Positions 27,587 through 35,676 of a stretch of 64,000 bases of DNA are shown here, piece after piece. Positions within the stretch are counted from its first letter, which is position 1; each line of letters begins with the position of its first letter. The DNA comes from a virus, in the IMG/VR virus record IMGVR_UViG_3300026519_000009, positions 1 through 64,000 of that record, one strand, 5' to 3'. Position numbers and translations under genes: made by a program. A model generated the notes under the pieces. That model saw nothing but the letters and a program-made list of their open reading frames with translations, had not been told where the DNA came from and did not search any database.

Positions 27587-28539
27587 ATCTCACTGACTGA
27601 TGTTCCTAAATGGATTCTCCTTATTGTTTCCGCTAACAAAGAGGCAATTGATATCACCCGAACTTTAGACTGTGAATCAATATCAATATTTAATATAGTA
27701 TCAGTTATTACTACTTCTGACAATATCGAATTTTCGATATTATCGAACGCACTACCCGATAACACTCCATGCGTGGCATATGCACACACCGATGCAGCGC
27801 CCTTTTCATGTAATGCGGCTGCCGCTTTCACAAGCGTACCTGCGGTATCTACAATATCATCTACAATGATACAGTCCTTACCTTGAACATCGCCGATTAC
27901 ATTCATAACCTGCGACACATTTGGTGATGGTCTGCGTTTATCTATTATGGATAAATCCGCATCATTTATTTGCTTAGCAATAAATCGGGCACGCGCTACG
28001 CCACCTGTGTCAGGACTAACAATAACCACATTATTAATATTAGCTTGATACTTTCGCCAGATATCACCAACAATAATTGGCATTGCGGAAATATTGGTTA
28101 CTGGTATGGAGAAAAAACCTTGTTGTTGTTCCGAATGTAAATCAACTACAACAAGTTGCGATATGCCGGATGATTCAATTAAGTCCGCTACTAGTTTTGA
28201 TGTTATGGCTACCCTACTATAACTCGGACGACGATCTTGCCTTGAATATCCATAATATGGAACAACACCTATGATATCACTAGCTCCTGAACGTTTGGCA
28301 GCATCCGCGATTATAAGCAGTTCCATTATATTATCATTAGCAGGGGCACTTGTCGGTTGGATAATAAAAACAGATTGTTTTCGAACTGGCTCATTCAATT
28401 CAACACACGTTTCATTATCACTGAAAGAACTAACATCTATTTTACCAAGTCGATGTTGTAATGTCGCTGCAATATTAGTAGATAGTGCAATATTTGCAGT
28501 TCCTGAAAAAATAATGGTATTTGTTAAATCCTTATTCAT
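27577..28539 (-). CDS. prs: ribose-phosphate pyrophosphokinase
   Basis: 320 residues, the normal length for PRPP synthase. Visible motifs: the FSDNETCVELNEPVRKQSVF region (about 39-58), YYGYSRQDRRPSYSRVAITSK flexible-loop region (about 94-114), VVVDLHSEQQQGFF, SPDTGGVARA, and the PRPP-binding loop DDIVDTAGT (about 221-229). It makes PRPP from ribose 5-phosphate and ATP for purine, pyrimidine and NAD synthesis. It lies downstream of tmk with a 24-nt gap that holds a fragment of the glutaredoxin gene. Confidence 0.93.
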   Translation of the reverse strand: MNKDLTNTIIFSGTANIALSTNIAATLQHRLGKIDVSSFSDNETCVELNEPVRKQSVFIIQPTSAPANDNIMELLIIADAAKRSGASDIIGVVPYYGYSRQDRRPSYSRVAITSKLVADLIESSGISQLVVVDLHSEQQQGFFSIPVTNISAMPIIVGDIWRKYQANINNVVIVSPDTGGVARARFIAKQINDADLSIIDKRRPSPNVSQVMNVIGDVQGKDCIIVDDIVDTAGTLVKAAAALHEKGAASVCAYATHGVLSGSAFDNIENSILSEVVITDTILNIDIDSQSKVRVISIASLLAETIRRIHLGTSVSEICA

Positions 28540-28544
28540 TATAG

Positions 28545-28587
28545 CACTTTTGTTTCAAATATATCAATTTTCATCATTTTCACCATT
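28545..28587 (-). pseudogene. 5' ghost of the glutaredoxin gene between tmk and prs
   Basis: On the minus strand, ATGATGAAAATTGATATATT continues to a frame MMKIDIFETKVL then stop. This matches the start of the glutaredoxin gene at 46.8 kb (MMKIDIFGTKV) with only two mismatches over 43 nt (28545-28587 versus 46797-46839). The shared stretch includes the last codons of tmk, which in the other copy lie upstream of the glutaredoxin ATG. Confidence 0.75.
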
Positions 28588-29238
28588 CATTATGTTTTCT
28601 ATTATTAAATCAAGTACCGAACTAATTTCGGTACGCACATCCTCAATTGAACCGGTTGCATCAATAACATGATATCGGTCGGTGTTTGCTGCTGCACGAC
28701 TGAGGTATGTGGTTCTAACACGTTCAATAAAGTCGGTTGGTTCGCGTTCAATACGATCCTTTTCCTCTTCCACTCTGCGCACCTGTCTAACGCTGGCAGG
28801 TAAATCCATAATAAAAGTAAGGTCTGGGCGTAATTCACCAAGCACCCAATCTTCTAACAACGCAATTCTATTATGTGGAATCCCGCGCCCACCACCTTGA
28901 TATGCATATGTAGAATCGGTGAATCTGTCACATAACACCCAGTCGCCCATAGATAATGTTGGTTCAATTACGCTTTGAATATGTTGCGCCCTCGCTGCAA
29001 ACAACATTAATAATTCGGCATCATTTACAATATTAGGTTGATCAGCGTTTAGTAGTATTGCCCGCAACTGTTCACCTAACAGTGTTCCACCTGGTTCACG
29101 GGTATGCCTTATATTAATTCCCATAGGCGCTAAGCGGGCCGATAAATATTCTATAGCATATCCCATTTGTGTACTTTTACCACCACCATCCCCGCCATCT
29201 ATCGTTATAAACATACCACGCTTAATTGTACTATTCAT
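28564..29238 (-). CDS. tmk: thymidylate kinase
   Basis: 224 residues, typical of bacterial TMK. The P-loop is GGDGGGKSTQ (about 14-23), followed by HTREPGGTLLGEQLR and the WVLCDRFTDSTYAYQGGGRG substrate region (about 98-117). The LID region is Arg-rich. The enzyme phosphorylates dTMP to dTDP. Its ATG overlaps the nrdB stop by 4 nt, so it is coupled to nrdB. Confidence 0.92.
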   Translation of the reverse strand: MNSTIKRGMFITIDGGDGGGKSTQMGYAIEYLSARLAPMGINIRHTREPGGTLLGEQLRAILLNADQPNIVNDAELLMLFAARAQHIQSVIEPTLSMGDWVLCDRFTDSTYAYQGGGRGIPHNRIALLEDWVLGELRPDLTFIMDLPASVRQVRRVEEEKDRIEREPTDFIERVRTTYLSRAAANTDRYHVIDATGSIEDVRTEISSVLDLIIENIMNGENDEN

Positions 29239-30353
29239 AAACTTAATTCATCCAAAATTGTTTTGTCCACATCTTGTTTTATGTCAGAAATCAAATATGA
29301 AGATAATTCCACTTCTTGTGGTGCCACTTGTACATCACCACCACTAATCCACTGCTTAGTCCATGGTAAAGGATTAGAAGTTGGGTGTTCAAAATCCACA
29401 TCAATTCCAACCGAACGCATTCTTCTACTAGCAATGTATTCAATATATTGTCCAAGAATTTCTTCACTGAGACCAATCATAGATCCATACTTAAATAAAT
29501 ATCGCGCCCAATCCTTTTCTTGTGTAATTGCGTCATGAAACATTTCCAGAACATCATTATAACATTCCTGTTTTATTTTTACAAAATCTTTATCGTCTTT
29601 AGGTAATGTTCTTAAAAAATATTGGGTTGACCCAAGGTGAATATTTTCATCACGGCATATTAGCTTAATTTCTTTTGCATTTCCTTCCATTAATTTTAAT
29701 TCAGAAAAGTTCCAAGAACAAGCAAATGATACATAAAAACGAATACCTTCTAAAATATTAGCACTATTCATTGCCAACCAAAAAGCTTTTTTATGCTCAT
29801 ACTCATCATATTTAAGTTTATCAATAATACCACACCGGGAAGCATCGCGTAGGGTATTATGATATGCGAGAATATTATAATATTTAGATATAGATTCAAT
29901 AAAGGTTGTTATTTCTGGAATCTTCATGATGTTATCAAAAACTTCGGAAGGGTTTGAATATATATTCTTAATTATATGGGTATACGCCCGACTATGTATC
30001 GTTTCATTTGCCCCCCAAGTTTCAATCCATACCTCAACTTCAGGAAGACTGGCTAATGGAAGAAACACTAAGTTTGGACCACGGCCATTTACCGTATCTG
30101 CCGCAATCTGTCTAAATAAATTACTGGTAAATATATGTTGTTGTTCTTGTGGTAAACTATGAAAATCGCGCTTATCCTTTGTTAAATCGAGTTCCTCTGG
30201 TCGCCAAAAAAAGGAAAGTTGGGTATTCGTAAAATTGTCAAATTGTGAATATTTTACTTCTTCATATCTTGCAATTTGTGGCCCACCATTTTCATCAAAA
30301 AACATTTTTGATTTTAAATGGTGTGTAGCCTTATGATTAAATACTTTATCCAT
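29235..30353 (-). CDS. nrdB: class Ia ribonucleotide reductase, beta subunit
   Basis: 372 residues. The diiron/tyrosyl-radical site is clear: WRPEELDLTKD (about 51-61), then EVEVWIETWGANETIHSRAY, with the ETIHSRAYTHII string carrying the radical Tyr, and CRDENIHLGSTQYFLR. The C-terminus ends DKTILDELSL, suitable for docking on NrdA. With NrdA it reduces ribonucleotides to deoxyribonucleotides. A tnpB gene separates it from nrdA. Confidence 0.95.
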   Translation of the reverse strand: MDKVFNHKATHHLKSKMFFDENGGPQIARYEEVKYSQFDNFTNTQLSFFWRPEELDLTKDKRDFHSLPQEQQHIFTSNLFRQIAADTVNGRGPNLVFLPLASLPEVEVWIETWGANETIHSRAYTHIIKNIYSNPSEVFDNIMKIPEITTFIESISKYYNILAYHNTLRDASRCGIIDKLKYDEYEHKKAFWLAMNSANILEGIRFYVSFACSWNFSELKLMEGNAKEIKLICRDENIHLGSTQYFLRTLPKDDKDFVKIKQECYNDVLEMFHDAITQEKDWARYLFKYGSMIGLSEEILGQYIEYIASRRMRSVGIDVDFEHPTSNPLPWTKQWISGGDVQVAPQEVELSSYLISDIKQDVDKTILDELSL

Positions 30354-30403
30354 TATGATTTACCGTTGTTAAAATAGTAACAAAATGTAACAAGTGTTTT
30401 TTG

Positions 30404-31303
30404 TTACTGATTATTCACAATGTCAACGAGCTTGCCAAGATGATCTTTGGACTGACGGCTCTCTTTTGTGCGTTTTTGGCCTCCTTGCAACGCATGGCGA
30501 CCATACTCTTTTAAATTATTTGCTGCATTAAAATCACGATCCATATTAACACCACAATCACAACTATACAACCGTTCCGACAATGTTAAATCGTTTTTTA
30601 ATTGTCCGCAGCCACTACATACCGCGATTGCTTCCTTTCTTCTTTCGTGCCATTTCCGTTGCAACCGTGCCAACCGATTAAGATTGGATTTAAGGCATTG
30701 ATTAGCTGGGAAAATTGTCCCATTGCTAATCACTGCCAATTCTTTAATTCCTAAATCAACGCCACCAATTGCTTCGCGGTTATGATCCTGTGGATCATAT
30801 TCGTTGGTTTCAACCAAGATCGATGCGAAGTATTTTCCGGCGTGTTTACTAATAGTAACCTGCTTGGTCTGCCCGGCAAATCGTAATCGTTGCCGCATTT
30901 TTATCTTGGTCTTTAACTTTTCAATCCGTAGTTCTCGGCCAGCCACATCAAACTTTTCCGCTTCGCGCAAGGCAAATGAGTCACGAACACCCCGTCGTTT
31001 GAATCGGGAAAAGCCCGGTGTCTGTCCCTTCTTCACCCGACGAAAGAAATGACTAAAGGCATTATCCAAATCATCAATCGCATTGCGCGTAACACGCGAT
31101 GACACCTCATTGTACCATGGAAACGTAGGTCTAATAACTCTCATGAAATGCTGATAACCAGCAGCTTTCGACCACTTATTCTCTGGATGACTAAAATGCG
31201 CCAGCAATTGATTATAGCAATGCCGCCGATGACCACAGGCCATATCCAAATATTGGATATGGCCTGCTGTAGGTCGCAATTCAATTTTGTGTGCTAGTAA
31301 CAT
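30404..31303 (-). CDS. tnpB: TnpB-family protein, internally shortened
   Basis: 299 residues against roughly 370-400 for full TnpB. The N-terminal domain is normal (HKIELRPTAGHIQYLDMACG). RuvC-I is present as GGVDLGIKELAVISNGT (about 178-194). LNRLARLQRKWHERRKEAIA is then followed almost at once by the zinc ribbon VCSGCGQ...YSCDCGVNMDRDFNAANNLK, so the helical segment and RuvC-II Glu region appear deleted. It is in frame with a promoter-like GATAAATA 5 nt before the ATG. It may be a nuclease-dead or exapted TnpB. Position inside the nrd operon suggests a homing-type insertion. Confidence 0.75.
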   Translation of the reverse strand: MLLAHKIELRPTAGHIQYLDMACGHRRHCYNQLLAHFSHPENKWSKAAGYQHFMRVIRPTFPWYNEVSSRVTRNAIDDLDNAFSHFFRRVKKGQTPGFSRFKRRGVRDSFALREAEKFDVAGRELRIEKLKTKIKMRQRLRFAGQTKQVTISKHAGKYFASILVETNEYDPQDHNREAIGGVDLGIKELAVISNGTIFPANQCLKSNLNRLARLQRKWHERRKEAIAVCSGCGQLKNDLTLSERLYSCDCGVNMDRDFNAANNLKEYGRHALQGGQKRTKESRQSKDHLGKLVDIVNNQ

Positions 31304-31308
31304 AGTAG

Positions 31309-31316
31309 TATTTATC
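31309..31316 (-). promoter_or_regulatory. GATAAATA abutting the tnpB start
   Basis: GATAAATA, then 5 nt (CTACT), then ATG: the start codon would be +1 of a T4-type late transcript. Confidence 0.45.
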
Positions 31317-31435
31317 TACAAAATGTAACACGACTTGTTACATTTTGTCAAGTTTAGTTACATTTTAATCAACTGTTGGCAGCCTTATTATTATTATTGC
31401 ACTATTATGGTTAATATATATTTATATGTTTATCA

Positions 31436-33793
31436 TCACAATACACATGAATCGCATTGATCATCGACATCAACATCATCATCCTTTTCTAAAATAACTT
31501 CACCAGCACCATCACTTGTATTTTGATAATACAACGTCTTAATTCCAAGCTTATATGCATAAATTATGTCCTTCAACAATTCTGACATCGGTACTTTACT
31601 ATCGGCATAGTTCTTAGGGTTATATGTTGTATTTGTTGATATCGACTGATCCGCCCACTTTTGAAATATGGCGGCTATTTCTAAATATCCACGTGTATGC
31701 GGCATGTCCCACAGGTATTCATATTTGTTTTTTAATTTATGGAACTCTGGTACTACTTGCTTCAGTGTACCATCCTTAGAACTCTTTATTGATACCGCCG
31801 CCCTTGGTGGTTCTATGCCATTCGACGAATTGATGACTTGGCTGGAACTTTCAATTGGCATCAATGCCATGACGGTTGAATTGCGCATTCCATGTTCTAA
31901 TATTTCTTTTCGCAATGGTTCCCAGTCTATATGTGATGTTACCGTCAATAAACTATCTACTTCTTTTTTATAAGTATCAATCGGCAATATACCATCTGAA
32001 TATTTAGTTTCATCGAACCAATCACATTTACCCTTTTCTTTAGCAAGGTTAACTGACGTGTTAATTAAGTGATATGATATCTTTTCGGCATATTCATTAA
32101 CTAATTCATTTGCAGAACTGTCTGAATATTTAACACCATTTTTTGCAAGGAAGTATGCAAGATTACCAATCCCTACTCCCAATGTTCTGCGTTTATGCGC
32201 AGGAATCGCGGCGGCAATCATTGGATAATCCTGATAGTCAAGTAATTCATCCAAACCACGAATAATAAGGTCACATGCAAGTATAATGTCTTCATCCGTC
32301 CGCATCATGCCCATGTTTATTCCACCTAATGTACAAAGTGCGATTTCACCATATTTTTCACGAAAATCTTTCGGGGTAACATCTTTGAATTCTTCTAAAT
32401 GGGTTTCCGATTCAAATGCTATGCGACTATTGCGTGTCAAAGGGGCGGTCGAAAGTGTAATTTCTGCACATAAATTTGACATTCTTACCGGACTAGTTTC
32501 TTCTTTAAATGAACTATGTGTATTCGAATGGTCAACATTGTGTATATAAATTCGACCGGTGTTGTTTCGTTCCATTATGACATTAGAAAAATGTTCTAAT
32601 GCAGATAGTGTTTTTTTCTTAATGGAATACGCACGTTCATATTTTTCATATAATTCACCGAACAGTTTCTGATCTTCAAAGAATGCGGCATATAAGTCTG
32701 GAACATCATATGGATTAAATAATGTAATTTTTTCTCCCTTCAATAACCGTGTATATAGATACCCATTTATTTGGACACCATAGTCCATATGGCGAACACG
32801 GGTTTCTTCGGTTCCTTTATTATTTTTCAACACTATTAAATCTTCTGCTTCTAAATGCCAAATGGGGAAATATACGGTCGCGGATGCCCCCCGAATTGCA
32901 CCTTGACTACAACTCTTCAATGCGGCGTTAAAGTATTTGTAGAACGGAATATTACCGGTATGGAACGCTTCGCCCTCACGTATCGGCGATCCTTTAGCAC
33001 GAATGGCACCCGCACCAATCCCAATCCCCGCACGCCGTGACGCATAGTCTACGATGCTACTCGCAACTTCATTAATACTACTTAGGCTATCACCTGTTTC
33101 GATCAATGTACATGAACTAAATTGTCGTGTTGGTGTACGCATTCCTGCTATTAATGGCGTAGGTAAGGTGAATAATGATTTTGGACCTTTTGATATTGCA
33201 TCATAATAAGAACGAATATACCGCATTTTTGTATCTTCGGGATATTTACTAAATAATATGGCAGCAATAAGAATATACGCCATTTGTGGCGTTTCATAAT
33301 ATCTGCCTGTTATTCGGTCCTGCACCAAATATTTACCACGAAATTGTTCAACGCCCGCATATGATAATAACATATCGCGTTCATGTTTTACTATTTTATC
33401 TAATTTCATCCATTCATCTTCGGTAAATAATGATATAAGTTCGGAATCATATACACCTAACCTAATACATTTCTTAACATGTTCGATTAATACAGGAGGC
33501 TCGAAGCAATCATATGCCGTCTTACGCAACGTGAATATTGCTAACCGTGCAGCAACCCACTGATAGTTTGGATATTCTTCGGATATTAAATTGGCTGCGG
33601 ATTTTATTAAAGTTTCATGTATTTCTGATGTAGGGATTTTATTATACAGCTGCATTTTAGTTTTTATTTCAATTTCTGAAACTGAAACATTTGATATATT
33701 TTCGGTGCCCCAAAAAAGAACTGTGTGGATTTTGTCAAAATCCAATGGTGCTGTTTTACCATTCCGTTTAGTTACGTGAAGAAGATCGGTCAT
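31436..33793 (-). CDS. nrdA: class Ia ribonucleotide reductase, alpha subunit
   Basis: 785 residues. An N-terminal ATP-cone (HVTKRNGKTAPLDFDKIHTV, about 6-25, to about 95) implies dATP feedback control. Active-site residues are visible: FSSCTLIETGD (redox Cys), MSNLCAEITLST (radical Cys), the Tyr pair in KTLYYQNTSDGAGE, and the C-terminal CDSCVL thiols that are re-reduced by glutaredoxin or thioredoxin. It is the first gene of the leftward nucleotide block. Confidence 0.95.
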   Translation of the reverse strand: MTDLLHVTKRNGKTAPLDFDKIHTVLFWGTENISNVSVSEIEIKTKMQLYNKIPTSEIHETLIKSAANLISEEYPNYQWVAARLAIFTLRKTAYDCFEPPVLIEHVKKCIRLGVYDSELISLFTEDEWMKLDKIVKHERDMLLSYAGVEQFRGKYLVQDRITGRYYETPQMAYILIAAILFSKYPEDTKMRYIRSYYDAISKGPKSLFTLPTPLIAGMRTPTRQFSSCTLIETGDSLSSINEVASSIVDYASRRAGIGIGAGAIRAKGSPIREGEAFHTGNIPFYKYFNAALKSCSQGAIRGASATVYFPIWHLEAEDLIVLKNNKGTEETRVRHMDYGVQINGYLYTRLLKGEKITLFNPYDVPDLYAAFFEDQKLFGELYEKYERAYSIKKKTLSALEHFSNVIMERNNTGRIYIHNVDHSNTHSSFKEETSPVRMSNLCAEITLSTAPLTRNSRIAFESETHLEEFKDVTPKDFREKYGEIALCTLGGINMGMMRTDEDIILACDLIIRGLDELLDYQDYPMIAAAIPAHKRRTLGVGIGNLAYFLAKNGVKYSDSSANELVNEYAEKISYHLINTSVNLAKEKGKCDWFDETKYSDGILPIDTYKKEVDSLLTVTSHIDWEPLRKEILEHGMRNSTVMALMPIESSSQVINSSNGIEPPRAAVSIKSSKDGTLKQVVPEFHKLKNKYEYLWDMPHTRGYLEIAAIFQKWADQSISTNTTYNPKNYADSKVPMSELLKDIIYAYKLGIKTLYYQNTSDGAGEVILEKDDDVDVDDQCDSCVL

Positions 33794-33901
33794 TTAACTA
33801 CCTTATTATTGTTGTTATTATTGTAATTATAATTATAATTATTGTTGCACAGTATCAATATCTATAATATATGTCAATATATAATCGACATATATATCAT
33901 T

Positions 33902-34087
33902 ATGACGATGAACGAAAAAGATGCATTATTGGCATATTTAGAAATCAAATTATTTGAATTATATTCAAACACTGAACGATATATATATAGCCCTGGGTTG
34001 CATATTCTACATGAAGAAATTTATAACCTATTATTAGAAATAGATGATAGTATCATATGTAGCGATATCGACATTACTTCACATTAA
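33902..34087 (+). CDS. small acidic hypothetical protein
   Basis: 61 residues from MTMNEKDALLAYLEIKLFEL. Helical and acidic, unrecognised. No clear ribosome binding site. It lies between the divergent nrdA start and a cassette; the upstream sequence is very AT-rich and promoter-like. Could be a chance frame. Confidence 0.4.
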   Translation: MTMNEKDALLAYLEIKLFELYSNTERYIYSPGLHILHEEIYNLLLEIDDSIICSDIDITSH

Positions 34088-34094
34088 GCGTTGT

Positions 34095-34155
34095 TGAAGC
34101 GACTACCACCAAATCAGCAAGCTGAATTTGGAAGTGGTATTCCGGCAACTTGGGT
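34095..34155. repeat. chimeric hairpin cassette between convergent genes, copy 9
   Basis: The left arm is of the ACCACCAAATCAGC type and the right arm of the GCTGAATTTGGAAGTGG type, so the outer stem mismatches. This looks like recombination between two arm families. The left end is inverted and its promoter is lost (CAACTTGGGTATTC). Confidence 0.65.
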
Positions 34156-34158
34156 ATT

Positions 34159-35676
34159 CTATCTGTGCCAACGTGGATTCCTTGCAATAGGAACACCACG
34201 TTCTACACGTCCTACATTCGCATCGTTATAATTATGTTCACTGGAACCCATGTGACTATTGCCAGAATCAAGGTCCGTGGCCGATGCTAGTGTCATTGTC
34301 CTTGCCCATGGTTCATGTTCAGGAACACGGCTGGTTAACCATGCTTCAAGTGTTTCACTGGCGGACATACTGGCCGTTGCAGGTGTTGCGGGTGGGCCAT
34401 TCAAATGTATAGAGGTGCCCGTTACGATCACATCCGCTGCCGCTAATATATTGGTGGTAGCACCCGATTGTAAATTCAACATACCGCCACTCGCGGTAAG
34501 ATGTATATCGGCAGTGGCCGTTAAAAATAAGTTGGGCATTGATATTCCCATATCACCAATTGAATCAATATTTGTTGACCCATTTGAACGAATATTTAGA
34601 TTCCCACTAGAATGTATTCGCATTTCGCCCTCAGTTGCCAAATGAATACCTTCTTTTGCAGTAACCCTAAATGCGCTGCCTGCCGTAAAATTTATATCCT
34701 TCTCGGCGTGCATCGAAATATTTCCTGCACCATACATATCAATATTTCCATTTTCGTCCATTTCAATCCAAGTGTTACCACCGGCTGTACTAATGTATAT
34801 CCTTTCATTAGTATCATCCATTATTATTTGATGACCATGTGTTGAACGTACACGAATTCTACAATTATCCGCATTATCAGACATTGAATATGAATGGAAG
34901 CCAGGTGTTGTCCAAGAATATACCTGTGGATCGTATACAAATTCGGTGGCACTAGATGCAAGCCCTTCTTGCACCCGACTTCTATTGTATCCCTGAGTGT
35001 TATTTAATATATTTCCATCTTCTTCAGTGAAGTCAACTTCCTGATCATCTGCAACGCTGGTATAAATAACATCATTATTCGCAATATAAACTGCTGATAA
35101 TCCAGCAACACCAACATCGGCACCTCGTGTTCTATATTCAAAATTCTTTCTAGGTGTTGGGATTGCTTGGCCGGTAACTGATTCATATTTTGTGAACGCA
35201 TTGGTTTGGCTTGAATACAATGGTTGGATAGGGTCATCCGTTGAACTTAGTGGGCCGGTAGGTTCTTCGTTAGAAGCAGCTGTTTTATTATAAGTATATC
35301 GTCCATGTGGCATTGTATGTGGAAGAAATTGATCATGCATTGCACCAAGATATATACGAAACCGTGGATCTGCATCAATACACCCCACCAACACGGTTGC
35401 CCCCACTTTCGGAACATTGAACATACCATAGGCGACCGGGCCAAATGTTCTATCGTCACCACGACCACGACTGGCGGATTCATTAATTCCTGCTAATGGT
35501 GAAATTGGTGTTGCCCAAGGTATATCCTCAACCACAGTATTATTTAGATCACCAAATCGTGGACATGCTACGCGAATCCTACCCATTTGCTGTGGGTCAT
35601 TTGTATCCACGACCTCACCCAATGTTAAGTGATCAAAATTACCATTAGTTGTATTTATTTCATCGAAAATAGACAT
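34159..35676 (-). CDS. baseplate hub/spike protein gp5-like without lysozyme domain
   Basis: 505 residues from the ATG at 35676, which overlaps the upstream stop as TAATG. An OB-fold spans about 14-125 (LGEVVDTNDPQQMGRIRVAC, VGATVLVGCIDADPRFRIYL). From about 250 a spike-type beta-helix follows (HQIIMDDTNERIYISTAGGN, then IHSSGNLNIRSNGSTNIDS), as in T4 gp5 C-terminal and VgrG spikes. The lysozyme domain that lies between these in T4 gp5 is not visible. It should form the membrane-puncturing spike. Confidence 0.85.
   Translation of the reverse strand: MSIFDEINTTNGNFDHLTLGEVVDTNDPQQMGRIRVACPRFGDLNNTVVEDIPWATPISPLAGINESASRGRGDDRTFGPVAYGMFNVPKVGATVLVGCIDADPRFRIYLGAMHDQFLPHTMPHGRYTYNKTAASNEEPTGPLSSTDDPIQPLYSSQTNAFTKYESVTGQAIPTPRKNFEYRTRGADVGVAGLSAVYIANNDVIYTSVADDQEVDFTEEDGNILNNTQGYNRSRVQEGLASSATEFVYDPQVYSWTTPGFHSYSMSDNADNCRIRVRSTHGHQIIMDDTNERIYISTAGGNTWIEMDENGNIDMYGAGNISMHAEKDINFTAGSAFRVTAKEGIHLATEGEMRIHSSGNLNIRSNGSTNIDSIGDMGISMPNLFLTATADIHLTASGGMLNLQSGATTNILAAADVIVTGTSIHLNGPPATPATASMSASETLEAWLTSRVPEHEPWARTMTLASATDLDSGNSHMGSSEHNYNDANVGRVERGVPIARNPRWHR

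Larger units (their letters stand above)
30372..31350 (-). mobile_element. tnpB element between nrdB and nrdA (third lineage)
   Basis: A tnpB gene lies between two copies of ACAAAATGTAACA-type sequence: a 13-bp stem hairpin at 31319-31350, and GTAACAAAA...TTTTTTGTTAC at about 30380-30410. These are different ends from the TTTATCCAAG family. No tnpA is present. The promoter motif GATAAATA at 31309-31316 abuts the tnpB ATG. Confidence 0.6.
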
